Notes: generated from the letters alone by a model not told the origin. Shown: positions 10,993 to 21,554, counted from the stretch's first letter. The stretch is DNA of 57,239 nt from Bacillus sp. (in: firmicutes) (GCA_031180805.1 JAPSLL010000026.1:1-57239); one strand, 5' to 3'. Numbers and translations: made by a program.

Positions 10993-11763
10993 TTACTTCG
11001 TTGTATTTCTTTCATAAATCAACTGGAGACCTCGTAGTGTTAAAAACGGATCTACAACATCAATACAATCTGATTCTTTCGCAATCAGTGAAGCCAATCC
11101 GCCAGTTGCAATAACTTTTGGTACTTCCACTGCTTGTTCTTTAATTCGTTTAACAATCCCTTCAACCTGACCTACATATCCATATAAAATACCAGACTGC
11201 ATCGCACTTACTGTGTTTTTGCCAATAATATTGTCAGGTCTTGTAATTTCGATTCTTGGTAGCTTTGCAGCCCTAGAATAAAGTGCTTCTGTAGAAATAT
11301 TTATTCCTGGAGCGATTGCACCACCCATATATTGCTTATGCTCATTTATATAGCAATACGTTGTTGCTGTTCCAAAATCAACAATAATGATCGGACTACC
11401 GTAGTCCTGGATGCCTGCGACTGCATTTACAATTCTGTCAGCCCCTACCTCACGAGGATTTTCATACTTAATATTTAATCCCGTCTTTATTCCAGGCCCA
11501 ACAATTAACGGCTTAACATTAAAATACTTTAAACACATTCTTTCTAACGCAAACATAATTGGAGGTACAACCGACGAAATGATTATTCCTTCTATTTGAT
11601 TAAACAAAATCCCTTCATGCTCGAAAAGACTTTTTAATACCATTGCAAATTCATCTTCTGTTTTATTACGGCTTGTCTCAATTCGCCAATAGTGCTTAAG
11701 CACATCCTGGTCATATACCCCTAACACGGTATTAGTATTTCCAACATCTAATACAAGAATCAT
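10993..11763 (-). CDS. coaX: Type III pantothenate kinase
   Basis: A 256-residue kinase of the ASKHA fold that phosphorylates pantothenate, the first step to coenzyme A. The N-terminal phosphate loop [16 protein letters not shown] and the second motif [11 protein letters not shown] are present. I chose the ATG at 11761-11763 because it begins exactly at the conserved loop and follows GGTGAT. The open frame continues nine codons upstream without a good start. Type III enzymes need a monovalent cation and are not inhibited by CoA. Confidence 0.95.
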   Translation of the reverse strand: MILVLDVGNTNTVLGVYDQDVLKHYWRIETSRNKTEDEFAMVLKSLFEHEGILFNQIEGIIISSVVPPIMFALERMCLKYFNVKPLIVGPGIKTGLNIKYENPREVGADRIVNAVAGIQDYGSPIIIVDFGTATTYCYINEHKQYMGGAIAPGINISTEALYSRAAKLPRIEITRPDNIIGKNTVSAMQSGILYGYVGQVEGIVKRIKEQAVEVPKVIATGGLASLIAKESDCIDVVDPFLTLRGLQLIYERNTTK

Positions 11764-11910
11764 CCATATCACCACTTTATAATAATTCAATACTAGTATT
11801 CATATTCCGTTACATTTTATCACAGATTTCTGTCGTAAAGAAAAATTGAAGCATTTCTGATTAAGCTTCTTTTTATCCTCAGGCATAACCCTAGATATTC
11901 GATTTGAAAG

Positions 11911-12130
11911 AAAAGGCAGTTTTCGTAAACTTTGTTGCTTTTTACTCAGTTGTCGTTTTTGATTGATTTCGCTACAGTACTTGCTTTCTGCAGGCTGGGT
12001 GGTAAGCCTCCTTTAATATAAACACTTCCTCAAGATTAACCTATTCCATGCATCCCGCAGGAGTCTCACACTGCACTCCAATCAACCATTATATAAATAA
12101 TGCTAAAACAACAAGCTGTCAGAAAAAAGC
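11911..12130. repeat. Intergenic repeat copy 1 (MITE-like, about 220 bp)
   Basis: This non-coding element fills most of the gap between ftsH and coaX. Its ends are imperfect inverted repeats: TTTGTTGCTTTTT then TTGATTGATTTCGC at the left, and on the other strand CTTGTTGTTTTA then GGTTGATTGGAGTGC at the right. The middle holds GCAGGCTGGGTGGTAAGCC and CATCCCGCAGGAGTCTC. The same end pattern recurs at 41238-41402 and in part at 32690-32824. It resembles a dispersed intergenic repeat I recall from other Bacillaceae. It encodes no protein; mobility and function are unknown. Confidence 0.65.
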
Positions 12131-12132
12131 AC

Positions 12133-12168
12133 AATAAAAAATCGATGACATCATAAGTTGCCATCGAT
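12133..12168 (-). terminator. Terminator after ftsH
   Basis: A 10-bp stem (ATCGATGGCA / TGTCATCGAT, 12141-12168, one G-U pair) is followed by a T-tract on the minus strand. It closes the tilS-hprT-ftsH group. Confidence 0.88.
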
Positions 12169-12181
12169 TTTCGAATATATA

Positions 12182-14110
12182 TTAGGATTTGTCAGAAGTA
12201 TCCTCGTCTTCTTTTTTCGTTTGGATATTCACTTTCATGTCTTCTGATTTTTCTTCCTTCTTCTCGTCATTTGTAGCTACTGGACGATCAGGTAGCTTAC
12301 CATGCTCAACAAGACTTTGAATTTGTGCTGCATCAAGTGTTTCAACTTCTAGTAACGTTTGTGCAACCAATTCAAGCTTATCGCGGTTCTCAGTTAAAAT
12401 TTGACGAGCACGCTCATAGCTTTCTTTAATGAAGCGTTGGATTTCCATATCAATTTCATGAGCAATCGCATCACTATAGTTTTGTTCATTATGGATATCA
12501 CGTCCAAGGAATACTTGGCCTCCTTGTGATTGACCAAATTGTAGCGGACCAAGCTTTTCGCTCATTCCGTACTCTGTAACCATTTTTCTCGCAATACCTG
12601 TTGCTCTTTGGAAATCATTGTGAGCACCAGTACTTACTTCACCAAAAATAATTTCCTCTGCAACACGTCCGCCAAGTAAACCTGTTATCTTATCTAACAG
12701 TTCTGGCTTTGTCATAAAGTAACGATCCTCTTTCGGAAGCATTACCGCATAACCGCCAGCTTGACCACGAGGTACAATTGTTACTTTATGAACCATATCA
12801 GCTTCATCTAATACGACTCCAATGATAGTATGTCCGGCTTCGTGATAAGCAACAATATTGCGTTCTTTCTTAGAAATAACACGACTCTTTTTCGCAGGAC
12901 CCGCAATTACACGGTCTGTAGCTTCATCAAGGTCAGTATTATCAATTTTCTTTTTATCCTGTCTAGCTGCGACCAAGGCTGCTTCATTCAATAAGTTTTC
13001 TAGGTCTGCCCCAGAAAACCCTGGTGTACGGGCAGCAATCGCCTTCAAGTCAACAGATTCATCTAAAGGCTTGTTACGAGCATGTACCTTCAGAACAGCT
13101 TCACGACCTGTTACATCTGGGCGATCAACTGTAATTTGTCTATCAAATCGACCTGGACGTAATAATGCTGGGTCTAAAATGTCAGGTCTGTTAGTAGCAG
13201 CGATTATAATAATACCTTCATTCGCACCAAAGCCATCCATTTCAACTAATAGTTGGTTTAATGTTTGCTCACGTTCATCATGACCCCCACCTAAACCTGC
13301 GCCACGCTGACGTCCAACTGCATCAATTTCATCGATGAAGATAATACATGGTGCATTCTTTTTCGCATTTTCAAATAAATCACGAACACGCGATGCACCG
13401 ACACCGACGAACATCTCAACAAAGTCTGAACCACTAATAGAGAAGAATGGTACTCCAGCTTCACCAGCAACAGCTCTTGCTAGTAATGTCTTACCAGTAC
13501 CAGGAGGTCCAACTAATAAAACACCTTTAGGAATTCTTGCTCCTAATTCCGCAAATTTACGCGGATCCTTTAAGAACTCAACAACCTCAACAAGTTCTTG
13601 TTTCTCTTCATCAGCACCTGCTACGTCTTTAAATTTAACCTTTTTCTTTTCTTCACTATAAAGCTTAGCTTTACTTTTACCAAAGTTCATTACACGACTT
13701 CCGCCGCCCTGAGCTTGGTTTAATAAGAAGAAAAATAAGATGAAAATAATTACAAATGGAATAATCGATGTAAAAAACGTTACCCATCCACTTGTTTCTT
13801 CAGCTGGAATAATATTAACCTTATTCGCTTCAGCTGCTTCATCAACTCGGTTTAGCCCTTGTTCAGTAGGTATATATGTTAAGAAGGATTCACCATCTTT
13901 TGCACCCTTCATCTCACCTCTAACTTCAAATACTCCACGAACCGGCTGTACAGTCATTTCTTTAACATTTCCGTTGTTTAAATCAGAAATGAATTCATTG
14001 TAGGTTATTTGCTCAGTCTTTGGATTAGCACCTGTAAAAAAGCTAACAACCCCTATAATTACTAAAAATATAAGTAAATAAAATATGGTATTACGGAAGA
14101 TCCGATTCAT
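12182..14110 (-). CDS. ftsH: ATP-dependent zinc metalloprotease FtsH
   Basis: A 642-residue membrane-bound AAA protease that extracts and degrades membrane and regulatory proteins. Two transmembrane helices (about 8-26 and 112-131) bracket a small extracellular domain. Then come the AAA module with Walker A GPPGTGKT (201-208), Walker B IIFIDE (256-261) and an arginine-finger region, and the zinc site HEAGH (423-427). The tail is rich in Lys, Glu and Asp. AGGAGG precedes the ATG. In B. subtilis it affects sporulation and stress survival. Confidence 0.97.
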   Translation of the reverse strand: MNRIFRNTIFYLLIFLVIIGVVSFFTGANPKTEQITYNEFISDLNNGNVKEMTVQPVRGVFEVRGEMKGAKDGESFLTYIPTEQGLNRVDEAAEANKVNIIPAEETSGWVTFFTSIIPFVIIFILFFFLLNQAQGGGSRVMNFGKSKAKLYSEEKKKVKFKDVAGADEEKQELVEVVEFLKDPRKFAELGARIPKGVLLVGPPGTGKTLLARAVAGEAGVPFFSISGSDFVEMFVGVGASRVRDLFENAKKNAPCIIFIDEIDAVGRQRGAGLGGGHDEREQTLNQLLVEMDGFGANEGIIIIAATNRPDILDPALLRPGRFDRQITVDRPDVTGREAVLKVHARNKPLDESVDLKAIAARTPGFSGADLENLLNEAALVAARQDKKKIDNTDLDEATDRVIAGPAKKSRVISKKERNIVAYHEAGHTIIGVVLDEADMVHKVTIVPRGQAGGYAVMLPKEDRYFMTKPELLDKITGLLGGRVAEEIIFGEVSTGAHNDFQRATGIARKMVTEYGMSEKLGPLQFGQSQGGQVFLGRDIHNEQNYSDAIAHEIDMEIQRFIKESYERARQILTENRDKLELVAQTLLEVETLDAAQIQSLVEHGKLPDRPVATNDEKKEEKSEDMKVNIQTKKEDEDTSDKS

Positions 14111-14204
14111 TCCTTACCTCCTCCCACAGTAAACACGACTAAATTAAATAGTATCATAGTAAATCATGGTAACACAACAAATTAAGCTATAGATAAACCG
14201 ATAA

Positions 14205-14741
14205 TTATTCGTATATTTCAGGCTTTAACACTCCAATATATGGAAGGTTTCGGTATTTTTCCATATAGTCAAGGCCATATCCTACGACAAATGCGTCTGG
14301 CACTTCAAAGCCAACAAAATCAGCTTCTATATCTGCCTTTCTTCCTGTAGGTTTATCTAGCAATGTAACGATTTTTATTGATTTTGCTTTTCGATAACGG
14401 AAAAGCTTCACTAAGTAGCTTAAAGTTAAACCACTATCAATAATATCCTCAATAATTAAAATATTTCTTCCTTCTACAGATGTATCAAGATCCTTTATAA
14501 TCTTAACCTCTCCAGAAGAAACGGTTGATGTACCATAACTTGATACATCCATGAAATCCATTTCTAAGTATGTATCAATGTTTTTTAAAAGGTCGCCCAT
14601 AAATGGCATTGCACCTTTTAATACACCAATAGCGAGTGGAAATTCATCTTTATACTGTTCTGTAAGCGCCTTTCCTAACTCTTTTACCTTTTGTTGGATT
14701 TGCTCCTCCGTAACTAAAATTTCCTTGATATCTTGTCTCAT
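14205..14741 (-). CDS. hprT: Hypoxanthine-guanine phosphoribosyltransferase
   Basis: The 178-residue enzyme salvages hypoxanthine and guanine with PRPP. The PRPP-binding motif [13 protein letters not shown] and the family residues MDVSSYG, LLDKP and FVVGYGLDY are present. I chose the ATG at 14739-14741, preceded by AGGGGG, which gives the conserved N-terminus MRQDIKEIL. The open frame extends into the tilS end but has no signal there. In B. subtilis HprT and TilS together influence ftsH transcription, and the same gene order is kept here. Confidence 0.95.
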   Translation of the reverse strand: MRQDIKEILVTEEQIQQKVKELGKALTEQYKDEFPLAIGVLKGAMPFMGDLLKNIDTYLEMDFMDVSSYGTSTVSSGEVKIIKDLDTSVEGRNILIIEDIIDSGLTLSYLVKLFRYRKAKSIKIVTLLDKPTGRKADIEADFVGFEVPDAFVVGYGLDYMEKYRNLPYIGVLKPEIYE

Positions 14742-14763
14742 TAAATGTGTGCCCCCTAGAAGA

Positions 14764-16152
14764 TCATAGCTCCTTATACTGTAATTCAACAAATACACCA
14801 TTGCCTGTACTTTCTGCTTCATACATAGATTTCTTTAATCCAGGTATCCAGAGAATTCTTCCATTCCCATCAAGGACAATTGGCCATGAAGATCGATTAT
14901 GTATTGGAATCTTTTCATCAATAAATATATCTTTTACCTTTTTTCGACCATTCATGCCTTTCAATTGAATTTTATCACCTGGTTTTCTTGTACGAACAAT
15001 GAGAGGCTTATCAAACGAATCCATATTCAATAAAAAAGTTTCGTTTCTATCCCTCTTAATTGAAGCATTCCTAACTAGTTCACTTTTGATTTCATACCCA
15101 TTTGGCAGTATTAACGAAGAAGGGAAATCAAGTTCATAATAATATGCTTTTACTTCCTCTTGTTCAAATGTAAACAAACAATTTTGATAAGATTTAATCA
15201 CTTTAAGACCGTTTGGGTAATCAAGTGAGCCTGAAGGATGATTTTGTGACAATAATGCCAATAAATTTTCAATATGTATTGAAGAAAGAGAAGCCGGAAT
15301 TGTTCCATATAGATAGTTTAATATTAGTTGAATCGCTCTTCTTTGTAAAGGCATAGGTAATTCTAAAAAGCCATTGATTTCAATTTCAACCTTTGACTTT
15401 TCTTTTCTTTTCAATACTGTATTCAAATATTTCTTCGTTAATTCCTGTAAATACGTTTCATCTTCCAATAAGGTTTCACTAAAATGCTGAAATCTTTCAT
15501 GTACAAGCGGATTTTCCTTTTTTAGAAAAGGCAGTACATATTTCCTAAAGCGATTTCTTGTATAATTTGTTTTTTCATTACTTGGATCAAACCTTGGCAA
15601 TAGCTGTTGTTCCCTGCAGTAGTTTAGTATTTCCTCCTTAGTATAAGGAAGCAACGGTCTAATAATAAATCCATGATGGAATTTCCTTTTCATCTGAATT
15701 CCTGCTAAAGATGTCCCGGTAGCTCCTCTTACTAATCTCATAAGAATTGTTTCAATCTGATCATCACCATGATGACCAAGAGCTAAATAATGCGCCTGAT
15801 ATTTATTTAGTATCTCTTTAAAAAATTGATACCGACATTCCCTACCAGCGACCTGTGAGCTTAATTGATGCCTCCTAGCATATTCAGTCACGTCGATTTG
15901 CTTCGCTTCACAAATAATATCAAGGTCCCTACAATAGGAAATAACAAAATTCATTTCAGCTTCTGATTGCTCTCCTCTAAACATATGGTCTACATGGACA
16001 ACGATTAATTTCAATTGCCACGTTTCTCTCATATTATTTAATAGGTGTAATAAAGCTAATGAATCAGGTCCACCAGAAACTCCTATAACAATTGCTGAAC
16101 CTTTTTCGAATAATTGATGCTTTTGAATAAGGGCACTAAAATTTTTCACCAT
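14764..16152 (-). CDS. tilS: tRNA(Ile)-lysidine synthetase
   Basis: A 462-residue N-type ATP pyrophosphatase that attaches lysine to C34 of the CAU-anticodon tRNA-Ile, so that it reads AUA. The PP-loop SGGPDS is at residues 26-31, and the [14 protein letters not shown] and [15 protein letters not shown] motifs follow. The C-terminal TilS domains ([29 protein letters not shown]) are complete. It lies next to hprT, as in most Firmicutes. An essential gene in related species. Confidence 0.96.
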   Translation of the reverse strand: MVKNFSALIQKHQLFEKGSAIVIGVSGGPDSLALLHLLNNMRETWQLKLIVVHVDHMFRGEQSEAEMNFVISYCRDLDIICEAKQIDVTEYARRHQLSSQVAGRECRYQFFKEILNKYQAHYLALGHHGDDQIETILMRLVRGATGTSLAGIQMKRKFHHGFIIRPLLPYTKEEILNYCREQQLLPRFDPSNEKTNYTRNRFRKYVLPFLKKENPLVHERFQHFSETLLEDETYLQELTKKYLNTVLKRKEKSKVEIEINGFLELPMPLQRRAIQLILNYLYGTIPASLSSIHIENLLALLSQNHPSGSLDYPNGLKVIKSYQNCLFTFEQEEVKAYYYELDFPSSLILPNGYEIKSELVRNASIKRDRNETFLLNMDSFDKPLIVRTRKPGDKIQLKGMNGRKKVKDIFIDEKIPIHNRSSWPIVLDGNGRILWIPGLKKSMYEAESTGNGVFVELQYKEL

Positions 16153-16345
16153 TCTCCCTCTTCTATAGAAAATTCAAGTTCATATAAGGATCAAAAACCT
16201 TACTTATAAGCTCTCGCACTATTACTAAAACGAGCTCCCTTATATAACTATCCTATCATTATTTCAAAAGCAAAGACAAAAGAGAAGGATTCGTTCACAT
16301 ATAATCCATATTTTTTGAACATTTTTACATTTGAATTAAGAGAAA

Positions 16346-17371
16346 TTACAATAAATAATGATAGACGTATAATGAATAAATAATAAATACACTTATGAGA
16401 ATCACAATTGTTTCAAGTACTCCATTTACTTTCTTTCGCTGTTTTACATGTTTTCTTGTTTGATTCATATGGCTAGTACGAGGGTTTGTATGATTCGGCT
16501 TTGACGCTTTCGTTTTAGCTGTAACAGGCTTTTGTTGGTACCTTTCCTTTTTCATCCCTTCTGAAATAATGAGAACGAAATCCTCCTTCATTTCCTGTGC
16601 GCTATGATAATTCCCTAACAGCGCGTTATGTAAAATACTTTCATGCTTTTGCAAAAAAGGGTGTCGATCGATCATTTCAAATAGTTGCTTTTTTCCATTG
16701 CCTTCCCCTTTTTTTGTAAAACGCTTTGGATAAACTGCATTAATGAGTATCATTGCAACAGCAAATAAATCATAAGAAGGCTCAGCCTTTCGAGTGCCTA
16801 ACCCCCAATACCCCCTATCAAAAAACTCTGTGAACTCTTTAATTGATCGTCCTTGCTGCGTTGTTCCACCTACATCAATACATCTAATCTTTGGCGGAGG
16901 ACCTGAGACAAGGAGATTTTCCGGCTTTAGATCACCAAATACCCAACCTTGCCTATGCAGCTTATCTAAATTTGACAAAAGCTGTAGAATTAAAACATCT
17001 GCCCATTCATTGCCCTTTTGCTGAATAAATTCTAAAAAATTGCTTCCTTGAATATACTCCATCACATAAAATGGGATCATTTTACTACCACTAACAATCC
17101 AATCATCGACATCAAGCAAAGAAGGCCCAAGAGAAGCACCCTGGACCATCGAAAAACGTTTTAGTACATTAACCTCTGACGTAATTGCCATACTATTTTC
17201 ACTTATTTTTAGAGCAACTCGACCTTTTCTGCTATCGGCTAAATAGACGCTACCAGTTGCACCTTGACCTAGCAGCTTCACAATTGTATATGACTCACCG
17301 TTCCACTTACCTCTAATTACTTTTCCAGAAGGAACATTACAACCCTGATTCATCGTAGTATTCTTCTTCAT
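16346..17371 (-). CDS. yabT: Hanks-type serine/threonine kinase YabT
   Basis: A 341-residue membrane-tethered kinase. The glycine loop LGQGATGSVYL (about 34-44), the ATP lysine in VALKIS, the catalytic loop VFGDLKPENLL and a DVGG in place of DFG are visible. A basic linker follows, with one C-terminal transmembrane helix (about 318-340). In B. subtilis YabT is DNA-activated, is made in early sporulation and phosphorylates RecA. The first 35 bases overlap yabS in another frame; AAGGAG precedes the ATG. An ATG six codons in is a possible alternative start. Confidence 0.88.
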   Translation of the reverse strand: MKKNTTMNQGCNVPSGKVIRGKWNGESYTIVKLLGQGATGSVYLADSRKGRVALKISENSMAITSEVNVLKRFSMVQGASLGPSLLDVDDWIVSGSKMIPFYVMEYIQGSNFLEFIQQKGNEWADVLILQLLSNLDKLHRQGWVFGDLKPENLLVSGPPPKIRCIDVGGTTQQGRSIKEFTEFFDRGYWGLGTRKAEPSYDLFAVAMILINAVYPKRFTKKGEGNGKKQLFEMIDRHPFLQKHESILHNALLGNYHSAQEMKEDFVLIISEGMKKERYQQKPVTAKTKASKPNHTNPRTSHMNQTRKHVKQRKKVNGVLETIVILISVFIIYSLYVYHYLL

Positions 17372-18074
17372 TTCTTAAAAAGCTCCTTAAAGAACGTTTC
17401 TTCTTAAAGTTTTGAATGGCTTCTCGTATCGCTGGACCTGTTGGAGTGATACCACCTGTCGATAATTTCGGGAAAATCGATGAAAGTGATTCTAATCTAG
17501 GTGTCCAATCTAACACTTGCTCAACCTCATCCTTTTTCCCAGGAAATACTGAGACAGAAAATTGATTATCACCAATTCGTGAATTTAAGCTAATCGAGAG
17601 ATCTAATAATGCCTCTTTAACTGTTGGGAGCTTTGGCTTCATGCTTGCACTTGTATCGACTAAAATAAGAATTTCTAAGCGTGCAGTTTCTCCTAATTCA
17701 TCAACTACCTCCATAACTTCTCCTCTTTTATCTGGAGGAAGCTCTTCCATAGAAATGTCTTTCCCTAATATTTGTTGTAGCTCTTTATTAACAACCCCTT
17801 GAAGCGTTTGTGTCATTGCTTGTCTCGTTACCATTTGAACAGTTTGAGATAATTGATGTGCATATACGATTTGGTGTACGCCACCTCCAGACATCGCAAT
17901 TCCCTCGATCTCCTGCATCGCTTCATTATCGATCACATTTTCCTCTAAAACACCGATGACATTCACTGTTATTCCTTGTTCTTGAGCCAACGCTGCCATT
18001 GCAATCGGATCTTCTCCATGATTTGAGCATCCATCTGTTATTAATAAAATTTGTTTTAAATGACCCTTTACCAT
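17337..18074 (-). CDS. yabS: VWA-domain protein YabS
   Basis: A 245-residue protein with a von Willebrand factor A type fold. The N-terminal LLITDGCSNHGEDP and the metal-site motif DTSAS (in ILVDTSASMKPK), with a later TGGITPTGP, fit a MIDAS-like site. Function is not established. It is part of the spoIIE-yabS-yabT sporulation cluster in B. subtilis and keeps that position here. I chose the ATG at 18072-18074, nine bases after AGGAGG. The GTG three codons upstream abuts the binding site and is too close. Confidence 0.83.
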   Translation of the reverse strand: MVKGHLKQILLITDGCSNHGEDPIAMAALAQEQGITVNVIGVLEENVIDNEAMQEIEGIAMSGGGVHQIVYAHQLSQTVQMVTRQAMTQTLQGVVNKELQQILGKDISMEELPPDKRGEVMEVVDELGETARLEILILVDTSASMKPKLPTVKEALLDLSISLNSRIGDNQFSVSVFPGKKDEVEQVLDWTPRLESLSSIFPKLSTGGITPTGPAIREAIQNFKKKRSLRSFLRNEEEYYDESGL

Positions 18075-18206
18075 CTTTTTCACCCTCCTAGAGAGACGAT
18101 AATCCCATATAATTTCGTTCATCTCCTTATCCCTTAAGCAGACAACCTCAATATATGAGTTCAATTTTTAACATCCTCGCCAGAAGAGGTAAATTTTATA
18201 CGTCCT

Positions 18207-20687
18207 TCACCCCGTCTTCTTTGATTTGTACCCTGATACAGGAATACTCGCCCACTTAGGAGTATTGTGCTCGATAGCTGAAACAACAACGGTCATATCA
18301 TCCTCAATTTTCCCAGCTCTTGTTCTAATGACCTCCTCCATAATTAAGTCCGCTACTTCCTGAGGGTTGTCAGTCTTAATTTCACTAATTTTCCGTTTCA
18401 TCCATAAATCATAGTTTTCAACGTGTTTAGGGCCTTCAAAAATCCCATCGCTCATCATAATTAAAAGATCGCCTGCTTTTAATTTCTCTCCTACAACATC
18501 GACATCAAAATCATCGATAATTCCCATCGGGAGATTGCTAGCTTGAATTCTAATAATTTTATCTCCTCTTTTTACATAGCTCGGCGTGGAGCCAATTTTC
18601 AAAAATTTACTGTTACCATCTTGAAGATCAACAATTGCCAAATCTAACGTAGAAAAAATCTCATCAGTTGTTCGAAGTGATAAAATTGAATTTATCGTCT
18701 TAATAGCTACTTTTTCTTCTATACCTGATTGCAGGATTTTTTGAAGCAATTTAATTGTTTCATTACTTTCAAAGTGGGCTCTCACTCCATTTCCCATCCC
18801 ATCGCTAATCGCAACAGCATATTTACCTACTCCTAAATCGATCATTGAATAGCTATCACCTGAAACTAAGCCTCCACCTTTAGCTGCATGGGCAACACCT
18901 GTTTCAATTCTGAATTTTTTAGCAGAACCAAAAGATACATGGCAATAACCATTTGGAAAATTTGCACATTCCTCATGCTTAACAACAATTGATTCCTCAA
19001 GAATATCTGATAGCATAGGTGCAATGATTTTTTCACATTCCCCATGGCCATTACAAAATGGAATGCTCATCTCGATATCAACATTTCCCTGTTCAAGGCT
19101 ATAAATATCTACATTTACAATTTCAATCCCAAAATTCTGTAGGGCATCTAGAATTTGCTCCTCTTGAACAAAATGATTTTCCCTCTCCCGTTTAATTTCA
19201 TTTGAAAGGTCCTCCATTACATGGGAAACGCCGAGCAATTGCTCTGCAACTAGTCTTCTGCTTTCTTGAACCTCCCTTTTTAACTTTTGATTCGCCTGAA
19301 AATAATTTATTTCTTGCTCAATCGCTTCTTCAACTCTAGTCGATTTTGAACAATGCCGCTGAAACTCTTTTTTTAATTTTATGTTATTTTGATACGTGTT
19401 TTGTTTATTTTCATGCATAATTTTCTTCATTAAATCATAGGTTGTATCAAAGTTCTCTACCCAGCACTTTTCCTTTTTAAAGCAGTGCTGACAAGTACTT
19501 TCTGTAATACTACTTAAAAATAAATCTGTTTCCCTTTGCTCATCATCAGGTTCATTTTTCTCGTAAAACGTGGCAAAGCTTTCAGATAACGCCTGGAAAA
19601 CTTGGGAAAATTGGTCAACCCGCTGAGCAGTTACATCGCGGATTTTTCTTACATATTGCTGCTGCTCTTGAGAGTGTTCATTCGTTCCCGGTATATGCTT
19701 TGCTAGCCTTGAGGTAACCACCTTAGGAGTTATGAAGAATAACAGAATAGCGATAAGCGATTCTATTAAAGTTGTCATGACATCAGCAGAGCCTTGACCA
19801 TATAAGGAGATAAGCAATGTTCCTATTAAAAGACCAATGGCTGTACCAAACTTTTGCCCTTCTCGGAGCAATCCACCTAATAAACCTGAAAATGCTAAAA
19901 GGCTCATATGATATAGGTTTCCAACATTAGCTAAGCTAAGAATTAATCCTATTACAACACCAACCGTACTCCCAATACTCGATCCACCAATAAACGCAAA
20001 TAGTAGGACAAGATAACGGGAAAAAATATGCTCAGCTTGCAGATTCTGATACGTCACCCCTACAAGCCCCGTCATAACTGAAGCGAGCAATATCATGATG
20101 CAAATGATTTCTTCTATTTTTAATGATTGTTTATACTTTCTAACCGATAAGAGTGGAATACTTTGGAGAAAAATTAACGTTAATATAAAGGCTAAACCTG
20201 ATTCAACTCCTGCCATCATATAATCATAGAGAGTTAATGTAGACTTAATAAAAAAGAAGTAACCAATCCTTGTAATCATTACAGTACTAAACACAACAAA
20301 CGGTAATATTTTTAATCTATCTTTAAAGACATGTCCGCTCAGCCTATTTAATATAAGAAACGCAATGATTGACATTGTAATAATTAGAGAGACATTAAGG
20401 GAAACCGTCATCCCTCCAGCTATTAATGAAATCCCCGCAAGTGCAGCCTTATCCTTTTTCATAAGTAAAATCGCACCAAAGAATGGCAATGCAAATGGCA
20501 AAATCTCTGACAAAATGATAGCCCGTCCTAATAAAAATCCAATAAATGCATATATCAATCCCTTATGTAAGAGAAACAGCTGTAGTCGGGATGAAAGCCG
20601 TTGAAAAAATCGATTGACTACGAATTGGGTCTTTTGCATGCCAAAATCAGATATCGGCTCCATTAACCTTCTTTCCACTTTTTCCAT
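18207..20687 (-). CDS. spoIIE: Stage II sporulation protein E (PP2C phosphatase)
   Basis: An 826-residue protein that dephosphorylates SpoIIAA to switch on SigF in the forespore and also helps polar septation. About ten transmembrane helices fill residues 45-330, and a central FtsZ-interaction region with coiled-coil character follows. The C-terminal PP2C domain carries GLVSGDSYSMIDL, ISDGMGNG, MMSDGIFEG and IEDDMTVVV. I prefer the second ATG (20685-20687), seven bases after GTGGGGG, which gives MEKVERR as in relatives. The ATG two codons upstream is too close to the binding site. Confidence 0.96.
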   Translation of the reverse strand: MEKVERRLMEPISDFGMQKTQFVVNRFFQRLSSRLQLFLLHKGLIYAFIGFLLGRAIILSEILPFALPFFGAILLMKKDKAALAGISLIAGGMTVSLNVSLIITMSIIAFLILNRLSGHVFKDRLKILPFVVFSTVMITRIGYFFFIKSTLTLYDYMMAGVESGLAFILTLIFLQSIPLLSVRKYKQSLKIEEIICIMILLASVMTGLVGVTYQNLQAEHIFSRYLVLLFAFIGGSSIGSTVGVVIGLILSLANVGNLYHMSLLAFSGLLGGLLREGQKFGTAIGLLIGTLLISLYGQGSADVMTTLIESLIAILLFFITPKVVTSRLAKHIPGTNEHSQEQQQYVRKIRDVTAQRVDQFSQVFQALSESFATFYEKNEPDDEQRETDLFLSSITESTCQHCFKKEKCWVENFDTTYDLMKKIMHENKQNTYQNNIKLKKEFQRHCSKSTRVEEAIEQEINYFQANQKLKREVQESRRLVAEQLLGVSHVMEDLSNEIKRERENHFVQEEQILDALQNFGIEIVNVDIYSLEQGNVDIEMSIPFCNGHGECEKIIAPMLSDILEESIVVKHEECANFPNGYCHVSFGSAKKFRIETGVAHAAKGGGLVSGDSYSMIDLGVGKYAVAISDGMGNGVRAHFESNETIKLLQKILQSGIEEKVAIKTINSILSLRTTDEIFSTLDLAIVDLQDGNSKFLKIGSTPSYVKRGDKIIRIQASNLPMGIIDDFDVDVVGEKLKAGDLLIMMSDGIFEGPKHVENYDLWMKRKISEIKTDNPQEVADLIMEEVIRTRAGKIEDDMTVVVSAIEHNTPKWASIPVSGYKSKKTG

Positions 20688-20718
20688 GTTCATTCCCCCA
20701 CTTAATCATATTGCTTGT

Positions 20719-20751
20719 ATTATAGCGAAGGTATGGACAAGAATTTGTCAA
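20719..20751 (-). promoter_or_regulatory. spoIIE promoter with a 21-bp spacer
   Basis: TTGACA (20746-20751) and TATAAT (20719-20724) are both perfect but are 21 bases apart. This unusual spacing is the hallmark of the SigA promoter of spoIIE in B. subtilis, which works only with Spo0A-P. The TTGACAAA overlaps a reverse Spo0A-like box. Confidence 0.9.
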
Positions 20752-20776
20752 AACAAGGGTGTCTATTCAAAAAAAC

Positions 20777-20805
20777 GTTCGACTGTTTTTGAAGAATGCG
20801 ACAAA
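20777..20805 (-). promoter_or_regulatory. Spo0A-type boxes upstream of spoIIE
   Basis: On the minus strand TTTGTCGCA (20797-20805) and AGTCGAAC (20777-20784) resemble the 0A box TTTGTCGAA with one or two mismatches. They lie 25-55 bases upstream of the -35, where Spo0A-P binds in B. subtilis. Confidence 0.65.
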
Positions 20806-20992
20806 TACTCCATAGATATGAAACTATCTATTTTATAATTCGCCAAAAATCTAGAGATGTTAGTCAGACTATTCAGGATCGTGTCAAATCTATGCAATTA
20901 TATTAATTTCTCTCGTTTAATATAGAGCCATATCTGCAATACAAATCGTTTTAAGTAAGAGTAGCTCATTCATTAGTGAGACAGTACTTTCA

Positions 20993-21030
20993 AAAATAAA
21001 AAAACTAGCTGCTAATTAGCAACTAGTTTT
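20993..21030 (-). terminator. Terminator after the tRNA pair
   Basis: A 10-bp stem (ACTAGTTGCT / AGCAGCTAGT, 21004-21027) with an AATT loop is followed by TTTTTTT on the minus strand, just after tRNA-Glu. Confidence 0.88.
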
Positions 21031-21035
21031 TAGTA

Positions 21036-21107
21036 TGACCCGTACGGGATTCGAACCCGTGTTACCGCCGTGAAAGGGCGGTGTCTTAACCGCTTGACCA
21101 ACGGGCC
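21036..21107 (-). tRNA. tRNA-Glu (TTC anticodon)
   Basis: A 72-base cloverleaf: 7-bp acceptor stem (GGCCCGT with ACGGGTC, one G-U pair), anticodon loop CTTTCAC with TTC, and the T-arm GGGTTCGAATCCC. The CCA tail is not encoded (the next bases are TACTA). It pairs with tRNA-Met upstream, matching the trnSL locus of B. subtilis. Confidence 0.96.
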
Positions 21108-21137
21108 GGTTTTTAATTATCAAATCTATAAAAAATA

Positions 21138-21214
21138 TGGTAGCGGCGGAGGGGATCGAACCCACGACCTCACGGGTATGAACCGTACGCTCTAGCCAGC
21201 TGAGCTACACCGCC
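21138..21214 (-). tRNA. tRNA-Met (CAT anticodon, elongator type)
   Basis: A 77-base tRNA including an encoded CCA. The acceptor stem is GGCGGTG with CGCCGCT, and the anticodon loop TTCATAC holds CAT. The first pair is G-U rather than the C/A mismatch of an initiator, so it is an elongator. A CAT anticodon can also mark a lysidine-modified tRNA-Ile, but this sequence matches the trnSL tRNA-Met I recall from B. subtilis. Confidence 0.93.
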
Positions 21215-21247
21215 ATAAATTTAGTACCTTTATTAGGCACAAGATAT

Positions 21248-21276
21248 ATAATACAATCGTTTTATGATTACGTCAA
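21248..21276 (-). promoter_or_regulatory. SigA promoter of the tRNA-Met/tRNA-Glu pair
   Basis: TTGACG (21271-21276), 17 bases and TATTAT (21248-21253) lie about 35 bases upstream of tRNA-Met. Confidence 0.8.
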
Positions 21277-21525
21277 CAGAAAAAATATTTTCGGAATATT
21301 CTATAATAAAATGATCAATTAAAGCATAACATCAAAGTTCCGATTACTATAAAATAATTCGGAGGAACCTGTTCAATCCTGCAGAACTTGCTCTTACTTA
21401 GCATGAACGTACAATGTTAGAGATCCAACCCTTAGACTTCCTTAAATATTACTCGTCCGACTAACTAAGCGTCCTATTCTTACCGGACTTTCATCACCTA
21501 GCATTTAATTCGTTTCCACAAGGCC

Positions 21526-21554
21526 AAAAAAAAGACACCCAACAGGATGTCTTT
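21526..21554 (-). terminator. Terminator after yabR
   Basis: A 10-bp stem (AAAGACATCC / GGGTGTCTTT, 21531-21554) with a four-base loop runs directly into eight T residues on the minus strand. Confidence 0.92.

Noticed and set aside
12858-13661. Long open frames on the plus strand opposite ftsH
   Set aside because: They are antisense shadows of a highly conserved coding region, have no good ribosome binding site and show no family motifs.
21360-21410. Possible fourth copy of the intergenic repeat (CCTGCAGAACTTGCTCT)
   Set aside because: Only a short piece resembles the repeat interior, and neither inverted end is present.
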